From: Silurus meridionalis
Taxonomy: Eukaryota > Chordata > Actinopteri > Siluriformes > Siluridae
Direction: 5' to 3'
DNA length: 64,000 nucleotides
Assembly (NCBI RefSeq): GCF_014805685.1
Contig: NC_060909.1
Location: 3,367,792 to 3,431,791 of the forward strand
Under the pieces are notes generated by a model that saw only the letters and a list, made by a program, of their open reading frames with translations, ran no database searches and was not told where the DNA came from. Shown here piece by piece: positions 11,589 through 23,212 of this stretch. Within the stretch, counting starts at the first letter, position 1, and each line of letters opens with the position of its first letter. The translations under genes were made by a program, and so were the position numbers.

Positions 11589-11642
<54 letters not shown>
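11589..11642. repeat. (AC)n microsatellite
   Basis: Twenty-seven AC units. Confidence 0.98.
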
Positions 11643-11643
<1 letters not shown>

Positions 11644-11694
11644 AATTTCGACTCTATTGTAGGGTGTTCCCACTGCTGCAATCTTAAATGTGTG

Positions 11695-12562
11695 TGTAAG
11701 GAGGACCTGAAAATTATACTTAAGTAAAAGTATAGATACTTTACTGCAAAACTTACTCCATTACTCCAACTTCGGTCACTGACTCCAACATGACTTGAGA
11801 AAGTCTTCAAGTACCTGATTTAAACAGTACTTGAGTTTTTTCAAGCCTACGTTCAATAGGAGTCAAATACTCTAGTCCTGAACACCAAGACACACGTTTA
11901 GTAAAAAGCCAAAAAACAGTGAGGTTTTATTTCCTAAAATACACAACAAATTGTACACCGCAACACTGCGTTAACTATCAACACAACAACCTTTTCAACA
12001 CACCAGAATGCGACAATCAGTCCAAAATAAAAGATAAAGTAGTAAAGCAATCTTTCAAAAAATATATCTCCAGCCAACAAATAAAATTACAGGATCATGT
12101 CTCGAAGTAGAAGAAGCTTTCAGTATTCAACGAGCACATAAATCATTTTAGATCAAGTAAAACCAAATATTCAGAGCTGACTGTGATTCGATGGAGCTCT
12201 CAGTCTGAGAGAGAGTTTAGAAAAATAGAATAGAAATGTTTTTATTCGACTTCAACAAAAGCTGCTTCTTAAAGTGTTTGGAATTTATTCGAGCTCTGTT
12301 TTGGACTAAAAATGAGTCCAGCGAAAAAAGTAAAAAATTCCCTTGCTGGAAGTAGATGTGTGTAGGGGAGTGTTTTCAGAGGTGCCAAATGTAATTGTTA
12401 ACAGGGATCGTCATTTAAAAAACAGTGGCGTAAGAATGACACATTGAATCATAAATGTAGAAGAGTAATAGTTGCTTCTATGTTTAAAACTCAGTAAAAC
12501 TAGAAAGTAGGCAAAAAATGACCTAATATTGGTATATGTACTAAAATACTCTACGCCACTAC
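11695..12562. mobile_element. hAT-B element (Tol2-like ends), non-autonomous
   Basis: Begins with TATACTTAAGTAAAAGTATA and ends with TACTAAAATACTCTACGCCA, the kind of TACTTAAGTA-rich ends seen in Tol2-type hAT elements. It aligns along nearly its whole 870 bp with 35655-37065 (shared words GAGGTTTTATTTCCTAAAAT, ATCAACACAACAACC, CTTCAACACACCAGAATG). No transposase frame survives. hAT class is inferred from the ends only. Confidence 0.7.

Positions 12563-12588
<26 letters not shown>
12563..12588. repeat. (TG)n microsatellite
   Basis: Thirteen TG units directly at the end of the hAT-B copy. Confidence 0.95.
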
Positions 12589-12593
<5 letters not shown>

Positions 12594-12627
12594 AAATAAG
12601 TTCTGGTAGAGGAAAAAAATCAATGTT

Positions 12628-13022
12628 ATATATTTCAGGTATAAAAATGGATGCTAGCGTGGCGGTACTACACGCAGGACTAAGCGACTAGTGTGTCTTA
12701 TTACTGATAGGCGACGCACGTGTCACCGATCATCACAGAGACCCTTAATCAAGATGGAGGACAACAGTGTTAGTGCGTGCATGAAACAGTGTGTGGTGGT
12801 GAAGTTTCTTGTAAACACAGGCAGATATCTACAGGACATTTCAGTACGATGATGAGACACTAAGCCTAAGTCTGTCAGTGATCTTTCTATGTTGAATCTT
12901 TCCAGGTGTTAGTTAATAAACGCGGGGATAAGTGTAGAAATGTAGTGGAGTATGTAAAAAACTAAATTAATAAAATAAAAAAATGCAGTTTCCACTCCTT
13001 GAAATTTGATCTTTTGTTTATA
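12628..13022 (+). mobile_element. mariner-like element Mar-A with transposase 5' end
   Basis: Reverse complement of this segment matches 21845-22090 through words such as CAAGGAGTGGAAACTGCATT and TAGTACC-CCACGCTAGCA-CCATTTTTATACC, so it is one element present twice in opposite directions. An ATG frame inside it resembles the helix-turn-helix start of mariner transposases, and an abrupt change follows, showing deletion of the catalytic part. Confidence 0.7.
12754..12852 (+). pseudogene. mariner transposase N-terminal remnant
   Basis: The 32-codon frame opens MEDNSVSACMKQCVVVKFLV and stops after QDISVR. The pattern 'MKQ-x-VVVKFL' and the position just inside the terminal repeat fit the DNA-binding helix of mariner-type transposases. 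The DDD catalytic domain is absent. Confidence 0.5.
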
Positions 13023-13138
13023 AACTCGAAAGCCGTCCGCCGTCGCTCTTTTCTTCTCGCACTTTTATTTGCCTACAATAACTCATAATTTAGAACAGAG
13101 CGAGATACATGCGCTACCAGCTTTTTTTCATGACATAA

Positions 13139-13173
13139 ACACACACACAAACACACACACACACACACACACA
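13139..13173. repeat. (CA)n microsatellite
   Basis: About 17 AC units with one AA interruption. Confidence 0.95.
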
Positions 13174-13325
13174 TGAACACACTGCGCATTCTTCTCCCCT
13201 GAAGGTATGTCATGCTGTGGACTTCTCACGTCTCCTATGATGTGCTCCACTGGCCTGTAGAGGCTCTTATACCTGATAGCATCATGGCTGGCCTGTGGGA
13301 GCAAAATAACAAAAAAGAAAGCTAC

Positions 13326-13326
<1 letters not shown>

Positions 13327-13364
<38 letters not shown>
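13327..13364. repeat. (CA)n microsatellite
   Basis: Nineteen AC units. Confidence 0.98.
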
Positions 13365-13365
<1 letters not shown>

Positions 13366-13689
13366 GCATGTAGATTGAGGGAGAAATAGCGCTCGTGAGA
13401 TAGACGGATTAGCCACAGATGTGGCAGAGATCACTCCCGGAGGGTGTCGGTCCTGCTGTTTAGCTTCTCGCCGCCTTTAACACACCTCATTTAACTCATC
13501 TGGTAATGAGGAAAGCTTCATGAGAGGAAACAGGTGTGTTAGGACTTCGCCGGCTGGAAGTCACACAGGAACACGCGGTTATTGTGTGGATGTTGGTAAA
13601 TCAGGGCTTGTGTTCCAGCGTGCAGACATTTAGAGGATTTCTATAGAGCAAACCCAGTCTTTTATGGTTTTTGAGATGCATGCATGTTC
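13365..13689. other. repeat-poor intron
   Basis: Moderate GC, no recognised repeat and no exon. Confidence 0.4.
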
Positions 13690-14054
13690 GCTTTTTTTTT
13701 CTTCTTCAATGCAACAAACTGTCAAAGCCAAAAACACACGAATCAGACAGTGAAGGACTGGAAAAAAGTTCTATGGACAGAAGATCCAAATGTGACCAAA
13801 GTTCTCTAACAGAAGAACTTGTCTAAGATGGAGAACAGGAGAGAAGATGATAGCAGACTGCGTCACCTCCACAGTAAAGCTGTTATTCATGCTAAGGGAG
13901 GACTTTTCAATGAAAAACGTGGAATATTATATATTCGTTTGGTCAAAGTCAATCTTAATTGCGTTATACGACAGAGTTTGTTGCATAAAAACAAAAGGAA
14001 CGTGCACGTGTCTCTCAAAAACCATAAAAGACTAAAAGTGTTTCCAAACCTTTG
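13690..14054 (+). mobile_element. Tc1-B fragment (middle joined to 3' end)
   Basis: On the plus strand GACTGGAAAAAAGTTCTATG resembles the Tc1 'WKKVLW' segment, followed by TGGAGAACAGGAGAGAAGAT, then a jump to the 3' end with TTATTCATGCTAAGGGAGGA and CATAAAAGACTAAAAGTGTT. The same words close the Tc1-B copy at 61701. The region between (catalytic DDE core) is deleted. Confidence 0.75.
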
Positions 14055-14454
14055 AGGTACTGATGAGTTTATTAAAGTTACATACAAGATAAAGAATAAT
14101 AAACACGCACAAATCGACGTGCGAAACAAACAATATACAAACCCTGGAACGTAGAAAATGAAGCAAAGATGCATCTCGAAACAACACCCACGCAGGAGAA
14201 ACGTGATCCGTATTAGTGTAGACATATAGTTTTAACACAGTGACAAGGAACGGTATGACTGATCAGTGACATGTGACTAGGTCATGTGACTCACAGGGGC
14301 ATTAGTTTGGGGCTCTAGACATAATGGGTTCTAGCATTTGCCCTTACCAGATAGTAACTCTTTGCCACTTATCAAAGACTTTTATACACGATAGGACCGA
14401 ACGTGTACGGACACATGATTTTGACACGTGTGTGTGTGACCTTTATGCTTTTGC
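14055..14454. other. intron sequence without clear features
   Basis: No gene or assignable repeat. Confidence 0.35.
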
Positions 14455-14815
14455 AGAAGGCGTTTCCACTGGATTTTGGGGCTGTGCAGAATTGTGTGTT
14501 TATTCAGGAAAAAGAGCTTGAGTGAGATAACATACTGTTTAAGGAAGTCTGGGGTGCAGTTGGTGTTCCAGTTCATTCCAAACATGTTCCACAGCACCCC
14601 AGACCAGTTTAATAGGATTTAAGTGCAGTGACTGGGCAATGCCATGATAGATAACACCCAAGCCAAATGTTTGCTCTCTATATTGTTTACAGAGCTCAGA
14701 CGTTCGCTTTGGCTCATTGTCTTCTTGTATGGTGACGTCGGTTCCAATAATCCGCAGTCCAGACGGAATTGCATGGTATGGAATGGTTGCCATGTTGGTT
14801 CAAAATTGCTTTCAC
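14455..14815 (-). pseudogene. Tc1-B transposase catalytic-region remnant
   Basis: The minus-strand frame from 14793 reads MATIPYHAIPSGLRIIGTDV, EDNEPKRTSELCKQY and HLNPIKLVWGAVEHVWNELE. NEPKRTSELC corresponds to the Tc1 'NDPKHTS' motif, and LNPIKLVW to 'LNPIELLW' with the conserved Glu replaced. The first part (14455-14540) resembles another Tc1 end and may be a fused fragment. Confidence 0.75.
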
Positions 14816-14819
14816 TATA

Positions 14820-15175
14820 AATAAAGGTGTTTCCACTGGATTTCTGGGAATTGTGTGTTTTATTCAGTTCGAAGAGCAGCAGTGAGATCAGGTACTGAAC
14901 ATGTACTCCAAAGTTCAGTAGGGTTTGAGGAGGTCAGGAGCACTTTTACTCCAACACTCTTCCATGTAACACACCAAGGAGCTCGCTTTGTCGACAGGAA
15001 CGTTGTCGTGCTGGATCGGTGTTTGAACATCTTTGTGAAGGAAATTTCAATTCCACAGCATGCAGAGGATTTTTATAGAGTGATGTGCATTCAACCTGTA
15101 GCACCAGTTTGGAAAAGAACCGCATGGTATGCTGGACAGGGGTTCAAATATTTTTGGGAATCTGGTGTATAGACA
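14820..15175 (-). mobile_element. Tc1-C diverged copy
   Basis: TTTCCACTGGATTTCTGGG, GGTTTGAGGAGGTCAGGAG, TCGCTTTGTCGACAGGAACG and TTTGGAAAAGAACCGCATGG follow the order of the Tc1-C copies at 27729 and 55540. It ends at CTGGTGTATAG, with no intact transposase. Confidence 0.6.
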
Positions 15176-15994
15176 GTTGTTGTTTAGGCATTACGGAAAT
15201 CGAATATATTGTGTGTGGGAGGTTAAAATGAATAAATAGCTAATGTTTTTGTAGTTTTGCTTCAATGTAAAATCTTTGCCTGCCCTTATTTCAGAATAAA
15301 ACATCCCCCAAAACGACTTATTAAATACATCCAAGTATTGCGATGACAAAGAGGCATACGCGTCATGCCTTATATAAAAGCTACGCTAACAAGCCATCTA
15401 TCCATCGCTATTCAAACCCTGTAGTGAGCTGGAAAGAGTGTAGGCGCTCTGCTCTTGTCAGTATTGAGGCAGCGTTTGCGGTGTGTGTGTGTGCGTAAAT
15501 GAATGAATTATTAAGCTGCTGATGTGAAAGAGCTTTCCTTTCCTCTTCTCTCCCCGGTGCATCAGCAGCCAATCAGAGAAAGAGAGCTCTGCAGCCTATT
15601 TGGGTCACGCCGACGTATCACCGGTTTGGCGGAGATATTGTGCTGCGTATTTGGGTTGTGTGATGGAGTTCAGGCATAAAAGGAGAGACAACCTGGAAAA
15701 AAAGGCTAATTCAAATCTCTGAGCTTATTTGTGGATCTTTCAGTAGCTTTCGTTTTTTTTTTAATGTAGGTCTGTACGATTCATAGAGGACTTTCCAGTA
15801 CAATGCAGTTTTAATGGGATCCAATGTGCTGAAAATGGAGATCTCACGTTCAAACGTCAGTGGGTGAATGGAGATGACTGGTATTTCCGATCATACAGTA
15901 TCACAAGTTCTCTGTTGAAGCGATATTGGTTCCTACAGCATGTTTGCCTTGGTTGCTAGGTAGATTTCTAATCTTGATGCTAATTTAAGTAATA
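15176..15994. other. mostly repeat-poor intron
   Basis: A short (GT)n at 15480-15493 and a less AT-rich stretch near 15540-15660. No exon, tRNA or repeat recognised. Confidence 0.4.
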
Positions 15995-16697
15995 CATTGC
16001 CTGTCAGCGGTTTGGAAACACCCAGTATTTTATGGTCTGCATGAATTACAGATTTACACACTTAGCATCCAGACAGTTCATTTTTCCAAATGAAAAACTT
16101 TGCTGTGCCTTTTGTAAAACTCGACAATGTTCTTCTTCATTAGTTGGAGATTTCTTTACCATCCAGTTCATCCCAGAGCAGTTTAATAGGATTTAGGTGC
16201 TGTGACTAGGCAGGTCATTCCATGATGGATATCACTCCAGATGGCTGTTTGCTCTCTAAATAACACTCAAAGAGCTCGGACATGCGCTTCAGATCATTGT
16301 TTTGTTGTATGGTGAATTCTGTTCCAATGAGCCGCAGTCCAGACGGAATTGCATGGTGCGAGTTAAAGTATGGAACGGTGGCCATGTTGGTTCAGTTTTT
16401 CTTTAACCTGGAATAAGTCTCCAGCCTTCCCTGCTCCAAAATATCCCCAAACCTCCATGTTTGACTCTGGGGGTGAGGCAGTCAGATAACATCATCTCTC
16501 CTGTTCTCAGTCTAACGCAATTTCTTCTGTCAGAGACAAAAATAGTCACATTTGGACTCCACAGAATTTTCTTCCACTCATTCTCTATCCGGGTCTTTTG
16601 AGGTTTTTTTTTTGTTTTGTTTTTGCACAGAAACAAAAGAAACATAAATGTGTCTGAAAAACCATAAAAGACTAGATTTTTCCACAATTTTGATATG
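15995..16697 (-). mobile_element. Tc1-B copy, 0.7 kb, inactive
   Basis: Starts just after a TA (15993-15994) with CATTGCCTGTCAGCGGTTTG, the Tc1-B terminal repeat. The minus-strand frames read EWKKILWSPNVTIFVSDRR and SDCLTPRVKHGGLGIFWSRE; the 'LWSDES' aspartate of the catalytic triad is replaced. GTTTAATAGGATTTAGGTGC corresponds to the LNPIK region. The far end has CATAAAAGACTAGATTTTTC. Confidence 0.8.
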
Positions 16698-16717
16698 CTT
16701 AATAATTCCTCTAAAAA

Positions 16718-16830
16718 CGCTTTGGCTCATTGCCTTCTTGCATATTGAAGTCGTTCCAATGAGCCACAATCCAGATTTAATTGCATAGTATTAAAAATGG
16801 CAGCCATGTTGGTTCAGAATTTTTTTTATA
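16718..16830 (-). mobile_element. further Tc1-B fragment
   Basis: TTTGGCTCATTGCCTTCTTG, CCAATGAGCCACAATCCAGA and GGCAGCCATGTTGGTTCAGA repeat the words of the copies at 14700 and 16330, so this is a second partial copy placed head to tail after 15995-16697. Confidence 0.65.
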
Positions 16831-17579
16831 GTGTAACCTACATGTATATAAAGAGTTAGCTTGTTCTCCAAGTGTGAACAGAAACATGTGAAGCTACACA
16901 TGATATAGCAACATATTTCATCCAAAACCCACTGCTATTGCAAGAGGTGACAGTTTGGTGAAAATGAATACCTTTAAATAACTTTAAGGCAGATTTGCAT
17001 AAAAATAAAGTTACTTGCACGTGTCCCTCGATTGGGTCTTTCCAAACTTTTCACAGGCTCTGTATCTATTAATTCAACTGCTAATAAAGAGACATAGCTG
17101 GGTAATCGATTCATACGCCCCAGTGTTATTAAAAAGGTTGCTAAATGCTAGGCTATGTTTTCACGCTTTATAAAAGTTTAATTAGGATCGTTTCCTTGTT
17201 CACTAGTCATAAGGAAACTTTGCCGAGTGATTAATTGACTCCGAACTTTACATTTTCCTGCTTTTCTGGTTTCTCCCCAAAGGATTAATAATTCTAGGTA
17301 TCGTTAATAAGGGTGAGTTATGTGCAGGGCTTAGCGTGATGTTAGCTTTATGGAATTCCTTCACTCATGCAGAAACTAGGAAGTGTAATATGAGTTGCTT
17401 TGGTGCATGAAGTGACACGTTTTTTTGAACAGGATTATTATCATTATCATTATCATTATCGCTGAAGGAGGCGGAAGTTTCTGGGTCTGTTGGTTGCAGT
17501 ACAATTTTATCATGTCGTATTATAGTATATTTTAAATATTTGTTTGATCATTGATTGTCCTGTAAGATCCTCTTTGTGT

Positions 17580-17582
<3 letters not shown>
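16831..17582. other. intron with a short Tc1-B 3' end fragment
   Basis: Near 16985-17060 GCATAAAAATAAAGTTACTT, GCACGTGTCCCTC and TTTCCAAACTTTTCACAGGC resemble the Tc1-B plus-strand 3' end. A TTATCA hexamer array lies at 17434-17460. Otherwise nothing recognised. Confidence 0.45.

Positions 17583-17674
<92 letters not shown>
17583..17674. repeat. compound (TA)n(CA)n microsatellite
   Basis: About 36 TA units followed by ten CA units. Confidence 0.97.
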
Positions 17675-18562
17675 GAGTTGGATAATGATTTGATACCCTG
17701 CTGATTTTGAAATTTACGTCTTGCAAAGAAATGAACAGTCTAGACTTCTTATGGTAGGTTTATTTTAACAGAAAGCGACAGAATAAAAATAATTCAGAGA
17801 AAAAAAAATTATATATAAATGATTTTGTATTTAATCGAGTGAAATAAGTATTTGATCCCCTACCAACCAGCAATAATTCTGACTCCCACTCACCCAAATT
17901 AGTCCTGTTCCCTTAAAAAGTTCTCCTAATATCAACTCATTATGTGTTTAAAAGACACCAGTCACATGAACCTCTTTCATTCAAACCTCTCCACCACCAT
18001 GGGCGAGACCAAAGAGCTGCCAAAGGACATCAAGGACAAGACTAGAATGGGCTACAAGACCATCAGCAAGAAGCTTGGAGAGAAAGGGATCACTGTTGGT
18101 GCGAATTTGAAAATGAAATAAAGGTCATTCGCTCACACTCTGGAGCTCAATGAAAAATCTCACTCCACGGAGTACAGGATGACTTTACCACATGAACGTT
18201 GGCATGCACTATAGAATCTTTGATGAGAACCTCCTAGGTTCAGCCAGAACACTGAAGATGGGTCATGGATGGGTTTTCCAGCATGACAATGACCCAGAAC
18301 ATATGGCCAAGGCAACAATCTGCTGGTCTTGTAGCCCATTCCATCCTTGTGCAGGTGGTAGGGGATCAAATACTTATTTTGCTCAATAAATATAATTAAT
18401 TTAGAACCTCCTTCAATGGTTATTTTTTTATGAATTTATTTTTTTATATTCTTTCTTTCTCTGTTAAAATAATATTTGTTCATTACTGTTTATTACTTTG
18501 TAAGTGGGTAAACTCACAAAATCAGCAGGGAAACAAATCATTATTTTTTTTCCCTACTGTGT
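17675..18562 (+). mobile_element. Tc1-D element with deleted transposase
   Basis: Ends carry TTTGATACCCTGCTGATTTT on the left and AAAATCAGCAGGGAAACAAA on the right, an inverted pair, with AAGTATTTGATCCCC and GGGGATCAAATACTTATTTT as an inner inverted pair near 17848 and 18361. A transposase start at 17999 and a fragment near 18280 (GACAATGACCCAGAACAT, the Tc1 'DNDPEH' motif) remain; the parts between and after are deleted. Confidence 0.85.
17999..18121 (+). pseudogene. Tc1-D transposase N-terminal remnant
   Basis: Forty codons from [14 protein letters not shown], then [19 protein letters not shown]. This is the first helix-turn-helix of a Tc1 transposase, in which several residues between 'IKDK' and 'MGYKTI' are missing, and the frame ends at TAA soon after 'TVGA'. 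Confidence 0.8.
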
Positions 18563-18570
18563 ATATGTAC

Positions 18571-18574
<4 letters not shown>

Positions 18575-18620
<46 letters not shown>
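18575..18620. repeat. (TG)n(TA)n microsatellite
   Basis: About 18 TG units followed by five TA units. Confidence 0.97.
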
Positions 18621-19051
18621 GCATGTATATGTAATATACACCCTCAAGATGAAATTCACATTCGTCTCACTGCTTGTGTGTGTACTACCCCTTGACCTCA
18701 CTTGAGAATGTTTTTTGCTGTGTATGCCTGCAGAATGTGGGTCTTTTGTGAGAATGTGCATAAAAACATGAATATATCTGTCAGCTTGATCCTGGTCTCC
18801 CCATTTTTTTGGAAATAGGAGCACAGTGCTGTTCTCTCTTCCGTTTCATGTTTTCTGAATCAGAATGTAAATTACGAAAGGAATCAATAGAAGTAAAATA
18901 TGGAACCCACAGGATTGAGTTGCTCTAGACAGCAATATAAACATTGTAACCCCCTTAATTATTAATTGTAAATAAGCATTTTGCTGCATCACAAGCCAGT
19001 CATCTTGAACTACTTTGTTTGTTGTTCTGTCTGTCTTCTGTTAGAGATTGT
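18621..19051. other. intron sequence without clear features
   Basis: No gene or repeat family recognised. Confidence 0.4.
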
Positions 19052-19411
19052 ATGTTCCTTATTTAATATTAAGCACCAGATTTTAACTGCTATAATACAA
19101 GATACACACATTTGTATGGTCCTGTCAAGCAGACAGAGACATGAACATGATGCATAGGACGTGTGGATTTGCACGGTTAGGTGACATCCAGCATCACTGA
19201 GGGTGTACTTACTTTTGTTGCCAGTTATTTAGACAATAACGGCTGTTTGTTGTTATTTTTAGAAGACAGTAAATCTGTACTGCTACACAAACTGCACATT
19301 GACTACTAAAATATATCCAAGTTTCATTTCTATATAGTATTGTCCCTTGAGAACATATACTAGAATGGTTGCTGAAATGTGAGGGGTGCACTCACTTTTG
19401 TGAGACTCTGT
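19052..19411 (-). mobile_element. Tc1-E element, complete end
   Basis: Reverse complement of the copy at 6967. It keeps the outer end CTCACTTTTGTGAGACTCTG, and GTACTTACTTTTGTTGCC lies inside as a second end-like word. It is about 360 bp and has no transposase frame. Confidence 0.7.
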
Positions 19412-19610
19412 GTGTGTGTGTGTTTTTTTTACATTATCCATATATAAAGTATATTCATATACTCAATATATTTCATAACTGAGAATGATGCAATTCACAT
19501 TTCAATGCATAGCCCACAAGATACATATAAAGCACGATACGATTCACCCCTATTATGATGCACTATGATCCGATTTATTTTTTCTTCGGTTCAGACCAGA
19601 CCTCAAACAA
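19412..19610. mobile_element. hAT-A fragment
   Basis: TTTCAATGCATAGCCCA, GCACGATACGATTCACCCCT and TGATGCACTATGATCCGATT parallel the right part of the hAT-A copy at 36396 (CTCAATGCATAGCGAA, GATTCACCCTATTACGATGC). About 120 bp are recognisable. Confidence 0.55.
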
Positions 19611-19740
19611 AAATTGCACGAGGTTCAGTGAATGAACCCTCCTCACCAGCTGAGGTCCTGACAATGATTTACCTAAAAAGATGAATTGATTTTTTGCCAG
19701 AATAAAGAAATGTGTGTAGACATTTCTATTGGACACATTA

Positions 19741-19787
<47 letters not shown>

Positions 19788-19789
19788 AA
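19741..19789. repeat. (TAAA)n microsatellite
   Basis: Twelve tandem TAAA units. Confidence 0.97.
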
Positions 19790-21844
19790 GAAAAAATAAA
19801 AGATAATAAAAGATTAAGTGCTTTTGTTTTTGCTGAATTGAGATTACAGATAATAAGTAATAAATGCATTCCTCACTGGAATGTATCTGATGTTGAACAT
19901 TGTTCTCTTCTATGCTTCTAGTTGCTTTGGTAAATTATCAACAATTTATTTGCTGAATAAAAGTGCCAGTGTTGGAAAAATAAAAAAGTGCAAGAAACCC
20001 TTTGTACTGTACTTTGTACAGTTCCTTAAAGTCCATAAAAATTTTAATTACCTGAAATAAAAATTTAATAAAATCATCAGTTAGACTGAACTGAGTTGAA
20101 CTTAAAGATAGAAGCATAAAACTTCATAGTTAAAAAAAAATATATATTAATTTGCCTTACATTCATATTAATTTGCATATGTTGTCTGATTGAGAACTTC
20201 AGTGGGAGAAGTTGGCTATCGTTTTGAATCTTGGGAGAAATGGGGTCAGTGCAATCCTTCAACTGGAATGTAAATGTTCATTGGTATTCTTGACCTGTAT
20301 TTACTTTTGATAATGTTAAGTGTTAAGAATGCTGAGCTATATGTTAAACCAAACATGCTCAAAGTGTGCAGTGCCACTTTTCTCCAGAAAAACCAGCCTC
20401 TGGCACAGTCTGTATCCACAAGGTGGCAGGGTCACAACCTCCATACTGCTCTTTTAAAGCCACATTTGCTTGAAGATCAACAGGCTTTATTTGTAGCAGT
20501 CCCACATCTGCCCACTTGTATAACTCTTTTGCCTCCTGTGGAAATGTAATTACATTTTTTTTAATAAGAAATGGAAAGGTGAAGCTGATCTCCAATGCTG
20601 AAGTTCTCAAAACGACCTCTAAAATATACAATCAGTTTCTGTATGAACTTGACACATGAGAAGAAGCATCTCTCTCACTGATTTGTTTCAGTGCAGGAAA
20701 ACTTGAACCAAGCAGTTTTCTTCTACAACAGTCTGAAATGTGTACAATGTAAAGCATCTTCACCTGATGTTTCTGCTTCTTTGCTACGCTCTGTCTGCAT
20801 CTCTATCTGTCGTTTCTTTCTCTTTTTCTCAGCTGTGTTTAGAAGCCACTGTATTCTCTTGAACTTTGTCACTGTAACTCGAAGAGTGAGCTTTTATCAG
20901 ACAGCCACGACAGATCATTTTATTAAATAAAAGATTATCACGCAACCCATGATGAAAAATGTTGCTGTTCTATAGAAATATCACCTTGAAACAAGCCATT
21001 TAATAAGCCATACAGTTTAGCAGCGTAGCCATACTGCTTTAAATTGTCACACATTGATAAGGTGTTCTCATAACGAAGCCAAGGAAAAAAACTGCACTGT
21101 GTGTGTACTAGAGAAAATATTATTAATACCAAGTGTGTGTTCTTTGCTTTCAGCAGTATGCTTCACTTTTGCTCTCAAGTATTGCACTCGTTTTGCTTAA
21201 CCAGTCATTTGATGGGGCTGAGGGTAATTTGCTTGGACTCTACATAAGTGGAACTGAACATGCAGTGCTTTCCTTTGGTTTTTGTGCCTAGCTCAAGGGT
21301 ACTATGGCGTCCCCGGCTCTGTCACCAGCCCATTTCCCTAGACACTTAGCTTCGATGTTACTCTGCCGACTTTACATGCCTTTGCTGCGGGCTAAATGGT
21401 ATTTGCAGTCACTCCCTGTGTCATTCCGAGATGAGTGCAAGAGAGGGTGGAAAGAGAGGAGGAGGAGAAGAGAGAGATGGGGATGAGAGAACATGTGTGA
21501 CTGGGACTTTGCCATGCAGGGCAGTGCATGTTGGTTTTTACTGTCAGTCTGTTGCAACAAACAATTACACGAAACAGAACGAGATGATGATTACTTGCGT
21601 GAGATCCAATCAAAACACCCAATCAAACACTTATGAGAATGAAAACCCAACCAGACCGCCTGTTATCCTGTTATGTTGTCCCTTGTCCTTTAAACTGTTT
21701 GGAACGAGTGGCGATTTTATATAAATTCAACACATCGGATTGCGTTCGGTTAAAAAATGAATAAAATGGAAGCAACGATTATTTTCTCACATAAAATCAT
21801 TCAAGAATCACTCAGTTTTACTCAAGATCATCTTTCTTACCTTG
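19790..21844. other. about 2 kb of intron without assignable repeats
   Basis: I saw no known transposon or exon. Purine-rich GGAGGAGGAGAAGAGAGAG at about 21456. A candidate CTCF site is listed separately. Confidence 0.4.
20416..20431 (+). promoter_or_regulatory. candidate CTCF-binding motif
   Basis: CCACAAGGTGGCAGGG fits the CTCF core (CCACNAGGTGGCAG). This is a motif match only; one such match by chance every few tens of kilobases would not be surprising. Confidence 0.3.
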
Positions 21845-22090
21845 TATGAGGGGCGTTCAAATGAAATCGGGATTTTATTTTTTTAGTTTATAAAACAAAT
21901 GAACAAATTACAAGGAGTGGAAACTGCATTTATTTTTTTCACATACTCCCCCCGCTACATTTGTACACTTATATCTGGACTGCCCAGCCACATGTGCGCC
22001 TCCTATCAGTAATCAGACACGCTAGCCGCTTACTACTGTGTGTAGTACCACCACGCTAGCACCCATTTTTATACCTGCAACATTATAAGT
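21845..22090 (-). mobile_element. mariner-like element Mar-A, shorter copy
   Basis: Starts with GAGGGGCGTTCAAATGAAAT, a mariner-type end, then matches the reverse complement of 12628-13022 at both ends. The middle, which holds the transposase start in the other copy, is deleted, leaving about 245 bp. Confidence 0.7.
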
Positions 22091-23212
22091 CCTGGTTTGA
22101 CTTGAACCCCTCTCGTGCTTTGTACCTTTTACCTTCCACTGCTTCTCAGGCCAAAATACATACTGTATACTGTGCACACCCTATAGTTATGTAAAAAGAC
22201 TTTGCATTATGTATTATTAAAATTGTCCTTCACTGTAACTGAACCTGTTCTGGCATGATGGAGCACAAATCGATTTGTTTGACCGGTTTGCTGTTGAAGC
22301 CTTTGACTGACCTGCTCACCCTGACCCCTTACCTTTAACCCCTCTGAGCATTTTGTGATGAACTTGAACAACCGTCTTCCCCTGATATCATATCATATCA
22401 TATTATACAATTTCAATGGAAACCTTAAAAAACGCTCATGAATGTTAATGCATCCACATACATTTGGCAGCACGGTGTATTCACAATTAGGTCTGTTTTG
22501 TAGTAAAAAAAAAGTTCAAATGTAATTTTGCATTAGCATCTTTGCTTGGAGAACTTGACGAAGGACTTGGTGATAAAGGACCGAGCGGTTTTCAGTCTGT
22601 AATTGGGATTCGAATCGTGTTCTCCTCAGGGAGGTGGCAGGTCTTGTGAGTTTCTACTCAGATCAGGAGCTTGTTGATGAATTCACCGGCCCGGTTAACA
22701 CGTACTCACAGAGGGTCCAGGCATGCAAGAGAGAGTAATGAAGCAAAGAAATCTCCTTCAGCTAGCAAGGACTTTCCCTCCTAACCCTGCTAGCAAAAGA
22801 AAACCTCACCGTGGAGACAGGAAGTCCTTGAAATGCATTTGTGTGTGTTGAAAACAATAGCAGCAGGTCCTTAAACTGCTGTGGCATTGTGTAGTCAAAT
22901 GTAAGCATGCCTGTGTGTTGTTGCTAAATGTGTGTGTGTATGAGAGACCACTCACTGGGCTGTCTGGCATGCTCTCAGTAGGGGAGAGAGCATTAGCGAG
23001 GTTTGTGCTTAGCCCTCAGGACTGGACTATTAGAGCCAATCTGAGAGCTCTGCTGAAGGGCGAGACACAGCTAAAGCTCACACTCAGCCCCCCGGTGCAC
23101 CTTAAACTCCACCATACTCCCTCTATTTACCCTTGTGGGTATATTAAGTGAGGGGTATGCAGGTACAGGAAAATTGAGGAGCTAAAGTGTTAAATGCAAG
23201 ACTTTGTTTGCA
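22091..23212. other. intron sequence without assignable repeats
   Basis: A few tandem ATATC words near 22386-22400. No exon or RNA gene recognised. Confidence 0.4.
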
